A DNA stretch of 64,000 nucleotides. It comes from Rhizobacter terrae (GTDB lineage: Bacteria; Pseudomonadota; Gammaproteobacteria; Burkholderiales; Burkholderiaceae_C). Location of the stretch: NCBI RefSeq assembly GCF_003852895.1, contig NZ_QUSW01000011.1, forward strand, positions 124,001-188,000, written 5' to 3'. Shown piece after piece: positions 49,418 to 58,359 of the stretch. A model generated the notes under the pieces. That model saw only the letters and a list, made by a program, of their open reading frames with translations, was not told the origin of the DNA and made no database searches. Positions within the stretch are counted from its first letter, which is position 1; each line of letters opens with the position of its first letter. The position numbers were made by a program, and so were the translations under genes.

Positions 49418-49936
49418 TCAGGGGCAGTTGTCGGCCTGGCGCGTGACCGCGGCGAGCGTCTCGCTGCTGAACCAGAAGAAGTAGCGCGTGCCGGTGATGG
49501 ACACTTCCTTCAGCGACATCGGCGACGTGCTGGTGTTGGCCGACGCAGTGCCGCTCGTGTTCACATGCAGCGGTTGCGGCAGCGCGTTGGCGTTCTTCGA
49601 GGTCCGCCCCGGCGTGCTGCTGGGAGGCGCCGCCGGGGGCGTGGTGTCGTAGATCACCGGCACCATCCAGCCCGCATGCCGGCCGCCGGTGCCGAAGAGC
49701 GCGCAACGCGACTTCTCCGGTGTGCCGATGTACAGCTTGCGCGGCGTCGCCTGCGCCGGCATGGTGAGGTCAAAGTAATTGTCGACCGTGCTGGCGTATC
49801 GGGCCGGGGCCGACGACTGCGCGATCACCGGCTTGGATGTCGAGAGGTCGGAGCGCGTGGCGCATCCGGCCATCAGGCTGCCGGCCAGGGCAGCACACAC
49901 CCATCCAAGCGGACGGCCTTGGATCAGTCTCCTCAT
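49418..49936 (-). CDS. Hypothetical lipoprotein
   Basis: A 172-residue lipoprotein with lipobox SLMAGCATR. The mature part has a Ser/Thr/Pro-rich linker and ends with a Cys-containing segment (VTRQADNCP). The start at 49936 (MRRLIQG) is preferred to 49963. Family not recognised. Confidence 0.65.
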   Translation of the reverse strand: MRRLIQGRPLGWVCAALAGSLMAGCATRSDLSTSKPVIAQSSAPARYASTVDNYFDLTMPAQATPRKLYIGTPEKSRCALFGTGGRHAGWMVPVIYDTTPPAAPPSSTPGRTSKNANALPQPLHVNTSGTASANTSTSPMSLKEVSITGTRYFFWFSSETLAAVTRQADNCP

Positions 49937-50066
49937 GGCAACTCCTCGGACGCTGCGGGGCAACGCCGAGACGTTTTCTCACAACTTGCACCGCGCGCCA
50001 AGCGTGGCACGAGATGCCTGAGATGCCGTGCTGGTATCTCGGAGATTGCCGCGTTGGAAACGCCGA

Positions 50067-50471
50067 TCAGCCGGCGACGAAGAAGCGCGCGGCGCTGGCG
50101 GCGAATGCGAAGGTGTAGCCGTAGGCGAAGCGGTCCATGCGCACCAGCGGCTGGTCGCGGCGCCGGCGCCATGCGCCCATGGCCATCATCACCAGGCCAG
50201 AGATGAGCGGTGTGACCACGAGGTTCAGCCAGCGCAGCTTGCCCGGCGCGAGGAGCAGCTCGGGCCTGAAAAACAGGCTCAGGCCTCCCACGATGGTGCC
50301 GAACAACAGGTAGCCCAACGTGGCCAGCACCGGGTTCGCAGGAGGACGCTCCCCGTCCGGATCGCGCAGCCCGCGCCAGGAATGAACGCCTACTTCGGCC
50401 AGCACCTGCAGCACGACTTGCAGCAGCACGTCGCCGAAGAGCTCCAGCACGATCTCGATCAGTGCTTCCAC
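50067..50471 (-). CDS. Membrane protein of unknown function
   Basis: A 134-residue protein with an amphipathic N-terminus (ALIEIVLELFGDVLLQVVLQV) and two to three membrane segments (LATLGYLLFGTIVGGLSLFF; VTPLISGLVMMAMGAW). A positive RRRRDQP turn separates the last two. Family not recognised. Confidence 0.65.
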   Translation of the reverse strand: MEALIEIVLELFGDVLLQVVLQVLAEVGVHSWRGLRDPDGERPPANPVLATLGYLLFGTIVGGLSLFFRPELLLAPGKLRWLNLVVTPLISGLVMMAMGAWRRRRDQPLVRMDRFAYGYTFAFAASAARFFVAG

Positions 50472-50645
50472 GCCGCCTTCCTCCGCCAGTCGCTTGTTGT
50501 TCCGCGCAGCCTACATGGTTTCGGCGAAGCCACCATCTCGTTTCCGAAGGTAAAGGTGCCCGCATTGTTCCTCGGGAATGCACTAGGGATATGCAGGCTG
50601 TGTCACGATGGCTACGCTGTATTCGAGCAGTCAAGGGAGTTGAGC

Positions 50646-50882
50646 ATGAACACGAAGCTCGAGCATGACGACGACGGCGGCATGTCCCCGGCGAAGTCTC
50701 GTGGCCTCTTCGTCGCTGCCCTGGCCCTGGCACTGTTGGGGCTGACCCTGCTGGACGTCGCACCGGTCGAGTCCGCCGTGGCGGTCGCCATGAAGCGTCA
50801 CACCGGCGATCGCTCGCTGGACTGCATCGTCGCATCGGCCATCTTCGCGGGCGTCGCCGCGACCCCTGACACCCTGCGCTGA
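50646..50882 (+). CDS. Small single-pass membrane protein, hypothetical
   Basis: A 78-residue protein with an acidic/Gly start (MNTKLEHDDDGG) and one hydrophobic segment (GLFVAALALALLGLTLLD). The start follows GGGAG. A homologue could not be recalled; coding support is moderate. Confidence 0.45.
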   Translation: MNTKLEHDDDGGMSPAKSRGLFVAALALALLGLTLLDVAPVESAVAVAMKRHTGDRSLDCIVASAIFAGVAATPDTLR

Positions 50883-51007
50883 TCCTGCCCCCTCTCGAAC
50901 CGCGCTGCGGGGCTTGTCCTACGCTGCGCGGCGATGGCGTCCGATGGGCTCGTGCCCCTTGCTGCGCTGCAATGTCCTGTGTCTTTCCACCCGACAAGGA
51001 GCATTGC

Positions 51008-51565
51008 ATGAACAAGGACAAACCTCAGGCCAAGGGCGACCCCAAGGTCGTCGAACGCAACGCCGATCGTGATGCGAACCGCGACCCGCTGAGCGGCGCG
51101 CCCGGCGCACATCCGGTGGGCACCGGCATCGGCGCGGCGGCCGGCGGTATCGCTGCGGGCGCAGCGGTGGGCTCGGTGGCCGGACCGGTCGGCACGCTGG
51201 TGGGTGCGGCCGTGGGTGCCGTGGCCGGCGGCCTGGCGGGCAAGGGCGTCGCCGAGCTGGTGGACCCGACTGCCGAGGACGCCTTCTGGCGCGAGACCTA
51301 CAGCAGCCGTCCGTACTACGCCAACGCCTGGACCTATGAAGACTACGGCCCGGCCTACGGCTATGCGCTGCAGAGCTTCGACCTGTTCGGCAATCAGCGC
51401 TTCGACGTCGTCGAGCCGGAACTGGGCAAGGGCTGGGACAAGGCGCGCGGCCAGTCGCGCCTGAGCTGGGAACACGCCAGGGAAGCCACGCGCGACGCCT
51501 GGGACCGCCTGAGCGACAAGGTGGAACGGGCAGTGCCGGGCGACTCCGACCACGACGGCCGGTGA
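51008..51565 (+). CDS. Glycine-zipper domain protein
   Basis: A 185-residue protein. A charged N-terminus is followed by a glycine-zipper stretch (IGAAAGGIAAGAAVGSVAGP and AVAGGLAGKG), which can insert into or associate with membranes. The C-terminus has WRETYSSRPYYANAWTYEDY, a conserved segment in such proteins. The start is preceded by AAGGAG. Role unknown; stress-related surface proteins of this kind are common. Confidence 0.78.
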   Translation: MNKDKPQAKGDPKVVERNADRDANRDPLSGAPGAHPVGTGIGAAAGGIAAGAAVGSVAGPVGTLVGAAVGAVAGGLAGKGVAELVDPTAEDAFWRETYSSRPYYANAWTYEDYGPAYGYALQSFDLFGNQRFDVVEPELGKGWDKARGQSRLSWEHAREATRDAWDRLSDKVERAVPGDSDHDGR

Positions 51566-51660
51566 TCCGTCACGCGGCGGGCGATGCAGCACGAGGGATT
51601 CGCCCGCCGCCGCTTGCACACACCGGCGCGGCTCGCGATGATGGGGCCGTGAAGCACGCG

Positions 51661-52620
51661 ATGAGTCCCAGCGCCACTTCCGCCCCCAACCGGTCGTCCG
51701 CGCCCGCTGCGGCCGAGCCTGCGGCGTCGCCGCTGCGCACCGAGACGCCCAGCGAATGCCACCCCGACCTCGACCAGTACGCCGTGCCCGACCTGGTCGA
51801 CGCCTTCGTCGATGACCAGTTCCATGCGCTGAACGCGGTCAAGGCCGCGCGACACCGCATCGCCGCCGCGGTGCAGGCGGCGGTGCCGCGCATCGCCGCG
51901 GGTGGCCGGCTGGTGTACGTCGGCGCCGGGACCTCGGGCCGTCTGGGCGTGCTCGACAGCGTGGAGCTGTACCCCACCTTCTCGTGGCCGAAGGACCGCG
52001 CCATCGGCCTGCTCGCGGGCGGCCACCAGGCGATGTTCGAGGCGGTCGAAGGCGCGGAGGACAGCCTGGAGCAGGGGCGCGTCGACCTGGAAGCCGCCAA
52101 GGTGGATGCGCGCGACGTGGTCATCCTGCTGGCGGCCTCGGGCGCCACGCCCTACGTGCTGGGCGCGCTGGAAGCGGCACGCGCCGCGGGCGCGCTCACC
52201 ATCGGCATCGCCAACAACCCGGCGGCGCCGGTCACGCTGGGCGCCGAAGTGGCCATCACGCTCAACACCGGCAGCGAGGTCATCTCCGGCAGCACGCGGC
52301 TGAAGGCGGGCACGGCGCAGAAGATCGCGCTCAACACCTTGTCCAGCGCCATCATGGTCCGGCTGAACAAGGTGTATCGCAACCTCATGGTGGACTTGCA
52401 GCCCACCAACGCCAAGCTGCTGCGGCGCGCGGTGAGCTTGACCATGCGCGCGACCGGCGCCGGCGAGGACGCGGCCCGCGAAGCGTTGGCCGCCTGCAAC
52501 TACCAGGTGAAGGTGGCGATCGTCTCGATCCTCAAGCAGGTCGACGTGGTGGCGGCGCAGGCGCGGCTGGATGCAGCGCACGGCAGCGTGAGAGCCGCGC
52601 TGGAAGGACTCAATCCCTAG
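51661..52620 (+). CDS. murQ: N-acetylmuramic acid 6-phosphate etherase
   Basis: A 319-residue SIS-fold enzyme that splits MurNAc-6-P to GlcNAc-6-P and lactate during cell-wall recycling. Signatures: VGAGTSGRLGVLDSVELYPTF (active-site Glu in SVEL), LAGGHQAMFEAVEGAEDS and NTGSEVISGSTRLKAGTAQK. The N-terminal motif differs from E. coli, where the TEQRN segment is usual. The start at 51661 is an ATG; a GTG at 51649 is also possible. No mupP/amgK genes are adjacent. Confidence 0.9.
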   Translation: MSPSATSAPNRSSAPAAAEPAASPLRTETPSECHPDLDQYAVPDLVDAFVDDQFHALNAVKAARHRIAAAVQAAVPRIAAGGRLVYVGAGTSGRLGVLDSVELYPTFSWPKDRAIGLLAGGHQAMFEAVEGAEDSLEQGRVDLEAAKVDARDVVILLAASGATPYVLGALEAARAAGALTIGIANNPAAPVTLGAEVAITLNTGSEVISGSTRLKAGTAQKIALNTLSSAIMVRLNKVYRNLMVDLQPTNAKLLRRAVSLTMRATGAGEDAAREALAACNYQVKVAIVSILKQVDVVAAQARLDAAHGSVRAALEGLNP

Positions 52621-52674
52621 GAATGCCATGTGGTGGCGGGCAGGCCCGCCGATCTGCGCGGGCAGAATCGCCGG

Positions 52675-54237
52675 ATGCACATCCCCGGCCGGCACAAGAA
52701 GGATCACCGAACAACCAACGGCAGGCGGCTCGGACCGCTCCAGGCACCGCTTCTGGTGGCCGCGATGGTGCTGGGCAAGCCCGCCTTTGCCGAGGGCGCC
52801 AGCGGCGTGGTGATGCTGGACTACCAGGCCATCAAGGTCGAGGGGTATCCGTCCATCGACCTCGTGGGCTTTCACGTCCTCAACAAGTTCAACGACTGGC
52901 TGTCGGTGGGCGTCGGTGGCCATGCGCCATTGTTCAAGGGCGACTATGGCGGCTTCATGGCCTTCGATGCCACGGTGCATGCCGAGCGCAGGCTGTTCGG
53001 GAACCTGTCGGCTGCGGCGGGTCTCTCGCTGGGCGGCGGTGGTGGTGGCAAGAACGTCGAGCAGAGCAAGATCATTTCCGGCTCCGGCGGTTTCACCAAG
53101 GGCTACGTCGGGCTGGGCTACCGGTTCAGCGACCTGTCGGTGGGGCTGACCTACTCGCGCATCCGCTTCACCGGCTCGGTGATCGACGGGTCCCAGTTCG
53201 GCCTCTATGTCCAGGCGCCGTTCTCGTACGCCGTGGGGCCGTATGAGGATGCGGGCCGCAGTGTCTCGGCGTCGCCGGCATCGGGCGCGGCCGCGTCGGA
53301 TCCTTCGGTCAACAACACGGTGTCCTTCGGGCTGGACAACATCATCCAGATCCATCCGAAGGGAACGAGCAAGCAGGTCGTGAACCTGGTCGACGCGCAG
53401 TACAACCATTTCGTGACGCCGCATACCTACCTGCTGTTCGGCGGCAGCGTGGGCTACCACGGCCTGGCGGGCTACAACCAGGTCTTTGGAGGTGTCGGCT
53501 ACCGGCAGGTCCACACCAGCCGGCTGAGCAGCAATGTCCAGCTGGCCGTCGGCTCCGGCGGCTACGCGCCAGAAAAAATCGACACCGGGCCTGGCTTGCT
53601 GATCTATCCGAAGCTGTCGACCGAATACCGGTTCAGCGACACCTTCGGCCTGGCGCTGTCAGCCGGTTATCTCTACGCGCCGCGCGGGTCGTCCCGCAAC
53701 GTCACCTTGGGTGCTTCGCTGGTGTATCACGGCACACCGAATGGAGGCTCGCCTGGCGACAGTCCCGCCAGAGAGATGTCCTACCGGGGGCATCGCTTCC
53801 ACACCTTCCTGCAGACCGGCTTCAACACGCAGGTCGGCGACAGGGACCAGGGCAAGCTCAAGCTCCTGTCCGTGCAGATCGACAACCTGCTTCGCGACAA
53901 CCTCTACATCCCCATCCAGGGCAGCATTGCCTATGGGCCCTACCTCGGCTACCCCGGCTATGGCGAGGTGCTGACTGGCCTCGGGGTGCAGAGCCGGTAT
54001 TCACCCGGCGACACCTTCCAGACCTTTGCGCAGGTGCTGGTCGGCACCAACATCCACGGCCTCATCGCCCGGCCGTCGGTGGGTGTGAACCTGGGCCTGA
54101 GCGATCGCTTCGCGCTCTACGGGCAGGTGGGTGGCGCGGTGTCGCTCGACAGCCTGGGCGTGTACCCGAAGAAGTACAAGTTCAGGTCGACGTCCATCGG
54201 CGTGGGTGTGAGCTATCGCTTCTCGCTGCCGCAGTGA
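52675..54237 (+). CDS. Putative outer-membrane beta-barrel protein
   Basis: A 520-residue exported protein. The N-terminal signal ends near GKPAFAEG. The remainder alternates hydrophobic and polar residues with aromatic girdles (SVGVGGHAPLFKGDYGGF; YVGLGYRFSDLSVGLTYSR) and ends SIGVGVSYRFSLPQ, an aromatic C-terminus typical of outer-membrane barrels. It follows murQ by 54 nt. A low-complexity insert (ASPASGAAASDPS) lies near residue 205. Ligand is unknown. Confidence 0.75.
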   Translation: MHIPGRHKKDHRTTNGRRLGPLQAPLLVAAMVLGKPAFAEGASGVVMLDYQAIKVEGYPSIDLVGFHVLNKFNDWLSVGVGGHAPLFKGDYGGFMAFDATVHAERRLFGNLSAAAGLSLGGGGGGKNVEQSKIISGSGGFTKGYVGLGYRFSDLSVGLTYSRIRFTGSVIDGSQFGLYVQAPFSYAVGPYEDAGRSVSASPASGAAASDPSVNNTVSFGLDNIIQIHPKGTSKQVVNLVDAQYNHFVTPHTYLLFGGSVGYHGLAGYNQVFGGVGYRQVHTSRLSSNVQLAVGSGGYAPEKIDTGPGLLIYPKLSTEYRFSDTFGLALSAGYLYAPRGSSRNVTLGASLVYHGTPNGGSPGDSPAREMSYRGHRFHTFLQTGFNTQVGDRDQGKLKLLSVQIDNLLRDNLYIPIQGSIAYGPYLGYPGYGEVLTGLGVQSRYSPGDTFQTFAQVLVGTNIHGLIARPSVGVNLGLSDRFALYGQVGGAVSLDSLGVYPKKYKFRSTSIGVGVSYRFSLPQ

Positions 54238-54256
54238 CGGGCCCGCGCGTGGCTTG

Positions 54257-55201
54257 TCACTCGCCGTGCACCGCGGCCCGGCGGTTCACCAGCCGGCGTG
54301 ATTCGATCCCGGCGTACAGCGCCAGTGCCAGCAGCAGCGGGCCGCCGAAGTAGAGGGCGCGGTAGGCCAGCAGCGCGGCCAGCAGCTCATGCACTGGCAC
54401 CAGCGATCCGAGCATGGCGAGGAAGACCGTCTCCGTCACGCCCAGGCCGGCCGGCACGTCGATCACGGCCAGGGCGATGGCGCTCGCCAGCAGGGCACCC
54501 AGGACGGCGCTGAAGGGCACGCCGGATGGCAGCAGGGCAGCGATCACACCCGCCAGCAGCAGCCAGTTCGCAGACGACAGCGCGCATTGCATCGCGGCGA
54601 CGGACGGCGTGGGCAGCATGATGCGGTGCCCGAACAGCGACCAGGCGTGGCCGTGGGCCTTCATGCACAGCACGAAGTACGCAATGAGGCTGCCCAGCAG
54701 CGCCAATCCGGCGAGCCGTGATGCGTGGGTGATGAGGCCCCAGTCGTCCGGCAGGTGGATCCACCCGCCGGCCAGTGCCGTCCCTGCGACAGCGGCGAAA
54801 CCGATCCAGTTCGTCGCGATGTTGAACAGCCAGATGGCGGTGGCGCGGACCGCATCGACCCCGTGCGACATGTACAGCCGGAAGCGGAACCCCGCGCCGG
54901 CCGGGCCGAGGTTGAGTGCGCAGGCGTGGCTGACGAAGCCGATGAGCAAGGTGCTGGAGGCCCGCACTGCGTGGCCCGTCACGCGACGCGCGAGCAGGTC
55001 GATGCTGGAATAGGCGAGGTAGCTGGTGGCGGTGAGGCCGGTGGCCCACCACAGCCTGTCGAGCGGCATGGCGGCCAGGGCCGTGCCCATGCCGCGCCAA
55101 TCCACCGATTCAAGATGAGTCACCCACAGGCCGATGCCGGCCAGCAGCAAGGCCAGGATGGCGACTCGCCGTGGCCACGAACCGAACCGGTTCCACGCCA
55201 C
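54257..55201 (-). CDS. LPG synthase TM/flippase-domain family membrane protein
   Basis: A 314-residue inner-membrane protein with about eight TM segments, of the lysylphosphatidylglycerol synthase TM family (MprF flippase half). The family region LNLGPAGAGFRFRLYMSHG and the C-terminal LAVIDVPAGLGVTETVFLAML are diagnostic. The start is uncertain: GTG at 55201 follows the upstream stop by 13 nt; GTG at 55258 would overlap it. No aminoacyltransferase domain is present, so it may flip or transport lipids. Confidence 0.78.
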   Translation of the reverse strand: MAWNRFGSWPRRVAILALLLAGIGLWVTHLESVDWRGMGTALAAMPLDRLWWATGLTATSYLAYSSIDLLARRVTGHAVRASSTLLIGFVSHACALNLGPAGAGFRFRLYMSHGVDAVRATAIWLFNIATNWIGFAAVAGTALAGGWIHLPDDWGLITHASRLAGLALLGSLIAYFVLCMKAHGHAWSLFGHRIMLPTPSVAAMQCALSSANWLLLAGVIAALLPSGVPFSAVLGALLASAIALAVIDVPAGLGVTETVFLAMLGSLVPVHELLAALLAYRALYFGGPLLLALALYAGIESRRLVNRRAAVHGE

Positions 55202-55214
55202 GCGGGCTGCGCCC

Positions 55215-55436
55215 TCAGTCGCGCGGCGCAGTGCGTCGTTCGAAGCTGGTGCGGCCACGGGCGATCTGGGCGGCGGCGAAGTCCACCGCTTCTTCGGGCG
55301 CCATCTCTGCCGTGCGTTCGAAGGCATGCAGGTCGCGCGCAATCTCGTGGGCCTCTTCGAGGCCGATGCCTTGATCCACTTGGACAATGCGTTGGGCGCA
55401 GCGGCTCATCCAGACATCGGGTGACAACTTGTCCAT
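55215..55436 (-). CDS. Small conserved helical protein
   Basis: A 73-residue protein starting MDKLSPDVWMSRCAQRIVQ with two helices (GLEEAHEIARDLHAFERT; PEEAVDFAAAQIARG). The start at 55436 has a strong ribosome site, GAGGAGG, eight bases upstream. It is followed by the flippase-domain gene. Short helical proteins like this are common in Burkholderiales; the role is unknown. Confidence 0.65.
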   Translation of the reverse strand: MDKLSPDVWMSRCAQRIVQVDQGIGLEEAHEIARDLHAFERTAEMAPEEAVDFAAAQIARGRTSFERRTAPRD

Positions 55437-55614
55437 GGGTCGGCCTCCTCGGGACACGGTGACTTGCATTGCACCGGTGGGCGGCGCCGGGCGGTGTAGG
55501 AACACACGCCGCGCAGCCCTCGGAACGCTGCTGATTTTTCAAACCGCGCCTTGCGGATGTCTTACCGCGACGTCAAATTCCGCAAGAAAAACCCGATCCG
55601 ATGAAAGGATGCTG

Positions 55615-57012
55615 TCAGCTTGATGCCGCCAGCAGCTGCCGGCGCTTGGCCGACACGCGCCGATGCGTCTGGCGTGCGTGCGGCACCCAGCCGCGCCAGT
55701 GCCAGCGCGCGGCCATCAGCAGGCCGCGCAGCCATTCGTCGGCGGTGTAGGCCCACCACACGCCCGCCAGGCCCAGCCCCCAGTGCACGCCCAGCAGCCA
55801 GGCGCCGCCGGCCATCACGAAGATCATCGAGAGCACGCCCGCGGCCACCGGGTAGCGGGCATCGCCCGTGGCGCGCAAGGCGTTGATCACCACCAGGTTG
55901 AAGGTGCGGCCCGGTTCGAGCACGACGGTGATCCACAGCAGCGTCTGCGCGGTGTGGATGATCTTCGGGTCGGAGGTGAACAGCGGCATGGTCCAGCGCG
56001 CCGTCAGGGCTGCCAGCACCGCCAGCGAGGTGGACACCACGATGCCGATGCCCAGGCTGCGCCGCACCAGCTGGTTGGCTTCGTGCAGCGCGCCCGCGCC
56101 GATCATGTGGCCCACCAGGATCTCGCTGGCGAAGCCGATGGCCAGGCCCGACAGCAGCACGAAGTACATGATCTGCATCGTGTAGCTGTGGGTGGCGAGG
56201 TCGGCCGCACCCATGCCCGCCACCAGCGCAACGGTGTACATCAGCGCGAGCCGGTAGGCCACGTTCTCCGCCGCGCCGGGCAGGCCGATGTGCAGCACCG
56301 GCGACAGCCGCTTCCAGTGCACGTGCCACCAGTCGGCCCGGCGTGGTACCAGTTCCAGACGCCACCGCCACAGCACCAGGTGGAAGGCCACGCCGAACGC
56401 GCGGCTGATGACCATGGCCAGCGCGAAGCCCTGCAGGCCGAGCCCGGGCAGGGGGCCGACGCCGAACATCAGCGGCCAGCAGATCACCAGGTGCAGGCCG
56501 TGCATCGCCACCATGTTGAGCAGCGCCTCGCGGGCGCGCAGGTGGGCGCGCATGACGGCGGACATGGCCGCGTTGAGCGCATCCAGCGCGAGGGCCAGCG
56601 CCAGGATGCGCAGGTAAGGCAAGGCGATGTCGAGCACCGGCGCGGGCGCATTCAGCAGCCGCAGCAGGGGTTCGGCCACGGCAACGACACCTGCGGCAGT
56701 GAGCACGCCCATCCACGTGCTCGCGCCCAGCGAGGCCCGTGCCGTCTGGTCGGCCGCGAGCCGGTTGCCCGCCCCCAGGTTCTGCGTGATGACCACGCTC
56801 ACACCCACGCTGACGATGCGAAACAAAAGAAAGAAAGTCGCCTGGACGTGGTTGGCCAGGGCGAAGGCACCCGAGGCTGTGTCGGAGTGTCGCGAGGCCA
56901 TGGACAGGCCCACGAGGCCCACGAAGATGCCCAGCAGCAGTTCGGAGAACAGAGGCCAGGTGATGGTGAACAGGGCGGGACGCGGCTGCGTCGCAAGGTC
57001 TTGGCGGGACAT
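55615..57012 (-). CDS. MATE family efflux transporter
   Basis: A 465-residue, 12-TM multidrug/toxin extrusion protein using Na+ or H+ antiport. Family features: ITWPLFSELLLGIFVGLVG in TM1, LANHVQATFFLLFRIVSVGVSVVITQNLGAG (conserved NxxxQNxGA region, shown in part). The two-fold repeat is evident. The start at 57012 (MSRQDL) is preferred; the upstream extension reaches the opposite-strand gene's promoter. Substrates unknown. Confidence 0.9.
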   Translation of the reverse strand: MSRQDLATQPRPALFTITWPLFSELLLGIFVGLVGLSMASRHSDTASGAFALANHVQATFFLLFRIVSVGVSVVITQNLGAGNRLAADQTARASLGASTWMGVLTAAGVVAVAEPLLRLLNAPAPVLDIALPYLRILALALALDALNAAMSAVMRAHLRAREALLNMVAMHGLHLVICWPLMFGVGPLPGLGLQGFALAMVISRAFGVAFHLVLWRWRLELVPRRADWWHVHWKRLSPVLHIGLPGAAENVAYRLALMYTVALVAGMGAADLATHSYTMQIMYFVLLSGLAIGFASEILVGHMIGAGALHEANQLVRRSLGIGIVVSTSLAVLAALTARWTMPLFTSDPKIIHTAQTLLWITVVLEPGRTFNLVVINALRATGDARYPVAAGVLSMIFVMAGGAWLLGVHWGLGLAGVWWAYTADEWLRGLLMAARWHWRGWVPHARQTHRRVSAKRRQLLAASS

Positions 57013-57201
57013 CTGGAAAGCGCTTTCTTGGATGCGAGTGTCGCTCAGATCGAGAGACAAACGCTTGCACATGGTTGCCGGGCACAACGCTTGCCGCACT
57101 AGAGTCTGCCTCTCGTTTTGGCGTGCCTGCAAAGCCTCGCCAAGCTCCAGTGCAGGCAATCCATCGACACCTTGTTTTCACTTCGCAACAGGAGAAATCG
57201 C

Positions 57202-57753
57202 ATGAGCAAACTGTCCACCAGCCTGACCCTCGCCGCGGCAGCCGCCGCCCTGGTGTGCGCCATGGGTGCATCGGCCCAGGGGACGGACCCGGGCACGAGC
57301 GCCGGCACCAGCGGTACCGCCACGGGCACGACGGGTACGACCACGGGCACCACGACCGGCACGACCAACGGCACGGTGAACGCTTCGGGCACGGGCACGG
57401 CTACGCCGCAGGCAGCGACGGGCAGCTCCGACGGCTCGACCACGACGACGCCCAGCAGCAGCACGGGTTCGAGCCTGAGCGGCACGCAGCCGTCGTCGGG
57501 CGCGGTCACGACCGACAGCTCGCAGTCGTCCTCGGGCAGCAGCAGCGCGCTGCCGAGCTCCTCGACCTCGACCAGCGGCACGTCGTCCACGGACTCGACC
57601 TCGTCGACCAGCGCCCTGCCCAACAGCGCGGCGACCACCAGCGGCACGACGAGCCCGAGCTACAACAGCAACGACTCGACGATGAGCGACTCCTCGGCCA
57701 AGGCGCCGACGAAGCGCCGCGCCACGCGTGCTGCACGTGCGGATCGGGGCTGA
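57202..57753 (+). CDS. Thr/Ser/Gly-rich secreted low-complexity protein
   Basis: A 183-residue exported protein. A signal peptide (1-27, ending GASAQG) is followed by about 120 residues of Thr/Ser/Gly/Ala repeats (GTTGTTTGTTTGTT, SSSTGSSLSG), and a basic C-terminus (KAPTKRRATRAARADRG). The mature part is probably disordered. The start has AGGAG. It may be a surface or matrix protein; such sequences are hard to assign. A strong terminator follows. Confidence 0.65.
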   Translation: MSKLSTSLTLAAAAAALVCAMGASAQGTDPGTSAGTSGTATGTTGTTTGTTTGTTNGTVNASGTGTATPQAATGSSDGSTTTTPSSSTGSSLSGTQPSSGAVTTDSSQSSSGSSSALPSSSTSTSGTSSTDSTSSTSALPNSAATTSGTTSPSYNSNDSTMSDSSAKAPTKRRATRAARADRG

Positions 57754-57780
57754 TTGGCTTTCGGCTGATCGCTGTCTCGG

Positions 57781-57811
57781 AGAGCCGGGTCTTGTGCCCG
57801 GCTCTTTTTTT
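57781..57811 (+). terminator. Intrinsic terminator after Thr/Ser-rich gene
   Basis: A 9-bp stem AGAGCCGGG/CCCGGCTCT with a 7-nt loop ends in a run of seven T residues (57805-57811). It lies 28 nt after the stop codon. Confidence 0.9.
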
Positions 57812-57833
57812 CGTTGTTTGATCGGGTGGGGGC

Positions 57834-58064
57834 GCGGCAGGCGGCATGGGCCAGGGGCTGCGGCTGTGGCGGTCGGCCTGCGGCCGACTTCGCTGCGCTG
57901 CTCGCACCGAGGGGTGTGCCGCAGAACTCGCTACGCGCCCCTGCGGTGCGCTGCGCTCAAACAGCCGCGGCAAGCTAGAAGACGAAGCGTGCTGCGCACG
58001 CCACCCCTCGGTGCTGCGCTGCTCGCCGCCACAGACGCAGCCCCTGGCCCATGCCGCCTGCCGC
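57834..58064. repeat. Structured inverted-repeat element, copy 1
   Basis: A 231-bp element with outer arms 57834-57872 and 58026-58064 that are reverse complements over 39 nt (one mismatch). Nested 12-nt inner arms are CACCGAGGGGTG (57905-57916) and CACCCCTCGGTG (58002-58013). The core between the inner arms (GCAGAACTCGCTACGCGCCC ... GAAGACGAAGCGTGCTGCGC) is shared with copy 2 in the opposite orientation, whereas both pairs of arms differ in sequence from copy 2. It is non-coding; called ORFs here lack family resemblance. Confidence 0.85.
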
Positions 58065-58112
58065 TCAACAACCGGTGGGTGTGCTCGACGAGAAAACCCA
58101 AAGCCGCAACAG

Positions 58113-58349
58113 CAAAGGCGTGGGTGGGCTGGCTGGGGCGCGCATCAGGAAGCGGCGAGGAGCGCAGGGCTTGTGGTCGCGCGCGCAGCGCGCTTCGTCT
58201 TCTAGCTCGGCGCGGCTGTTTGAACGCAGCGCACCGAAGGGGCGCGGAGTGAGTTCTGCGCCGGACCACAAGCCCGAGCACCGCAGCGGAGTCGGCCGCA
58301 GGCCGACCGCTTCCGCCGCGCGCCCCAGCCAGCCCACCCACGCCTTTGC
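58113..58349. repeat. Structured inverted-repeat element, copy 2 (opposite orientation)
   Basis: A 237-bp element with perfect 31-nt outer arms (58113-58143 and 58319-58349) and perfect 12-nt inner arms GGGCTTGTGGTC (58167-58178) and GACCACAAGCCC (58264-58275). Its core is the reverse complement of copy 1's core. It ends 10 bp from the stop of the L,D-transpeptidase gene (58360). The arms are unlike those of copy 1 but still self-complementary, which implies the pairing, not the sequence, is maintained. Confidence 0.85.
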
Positions 58350-58359
58350 CCCACCCAGA

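Noticed and set aside
55550-55600. Hairpin CTTGCGGA/TCCGCAAG after the MATE gene as a terminator
   Set aside because: The long loop and A/T run are on the wrong side for the minus-strand gene; no strong terminator support.
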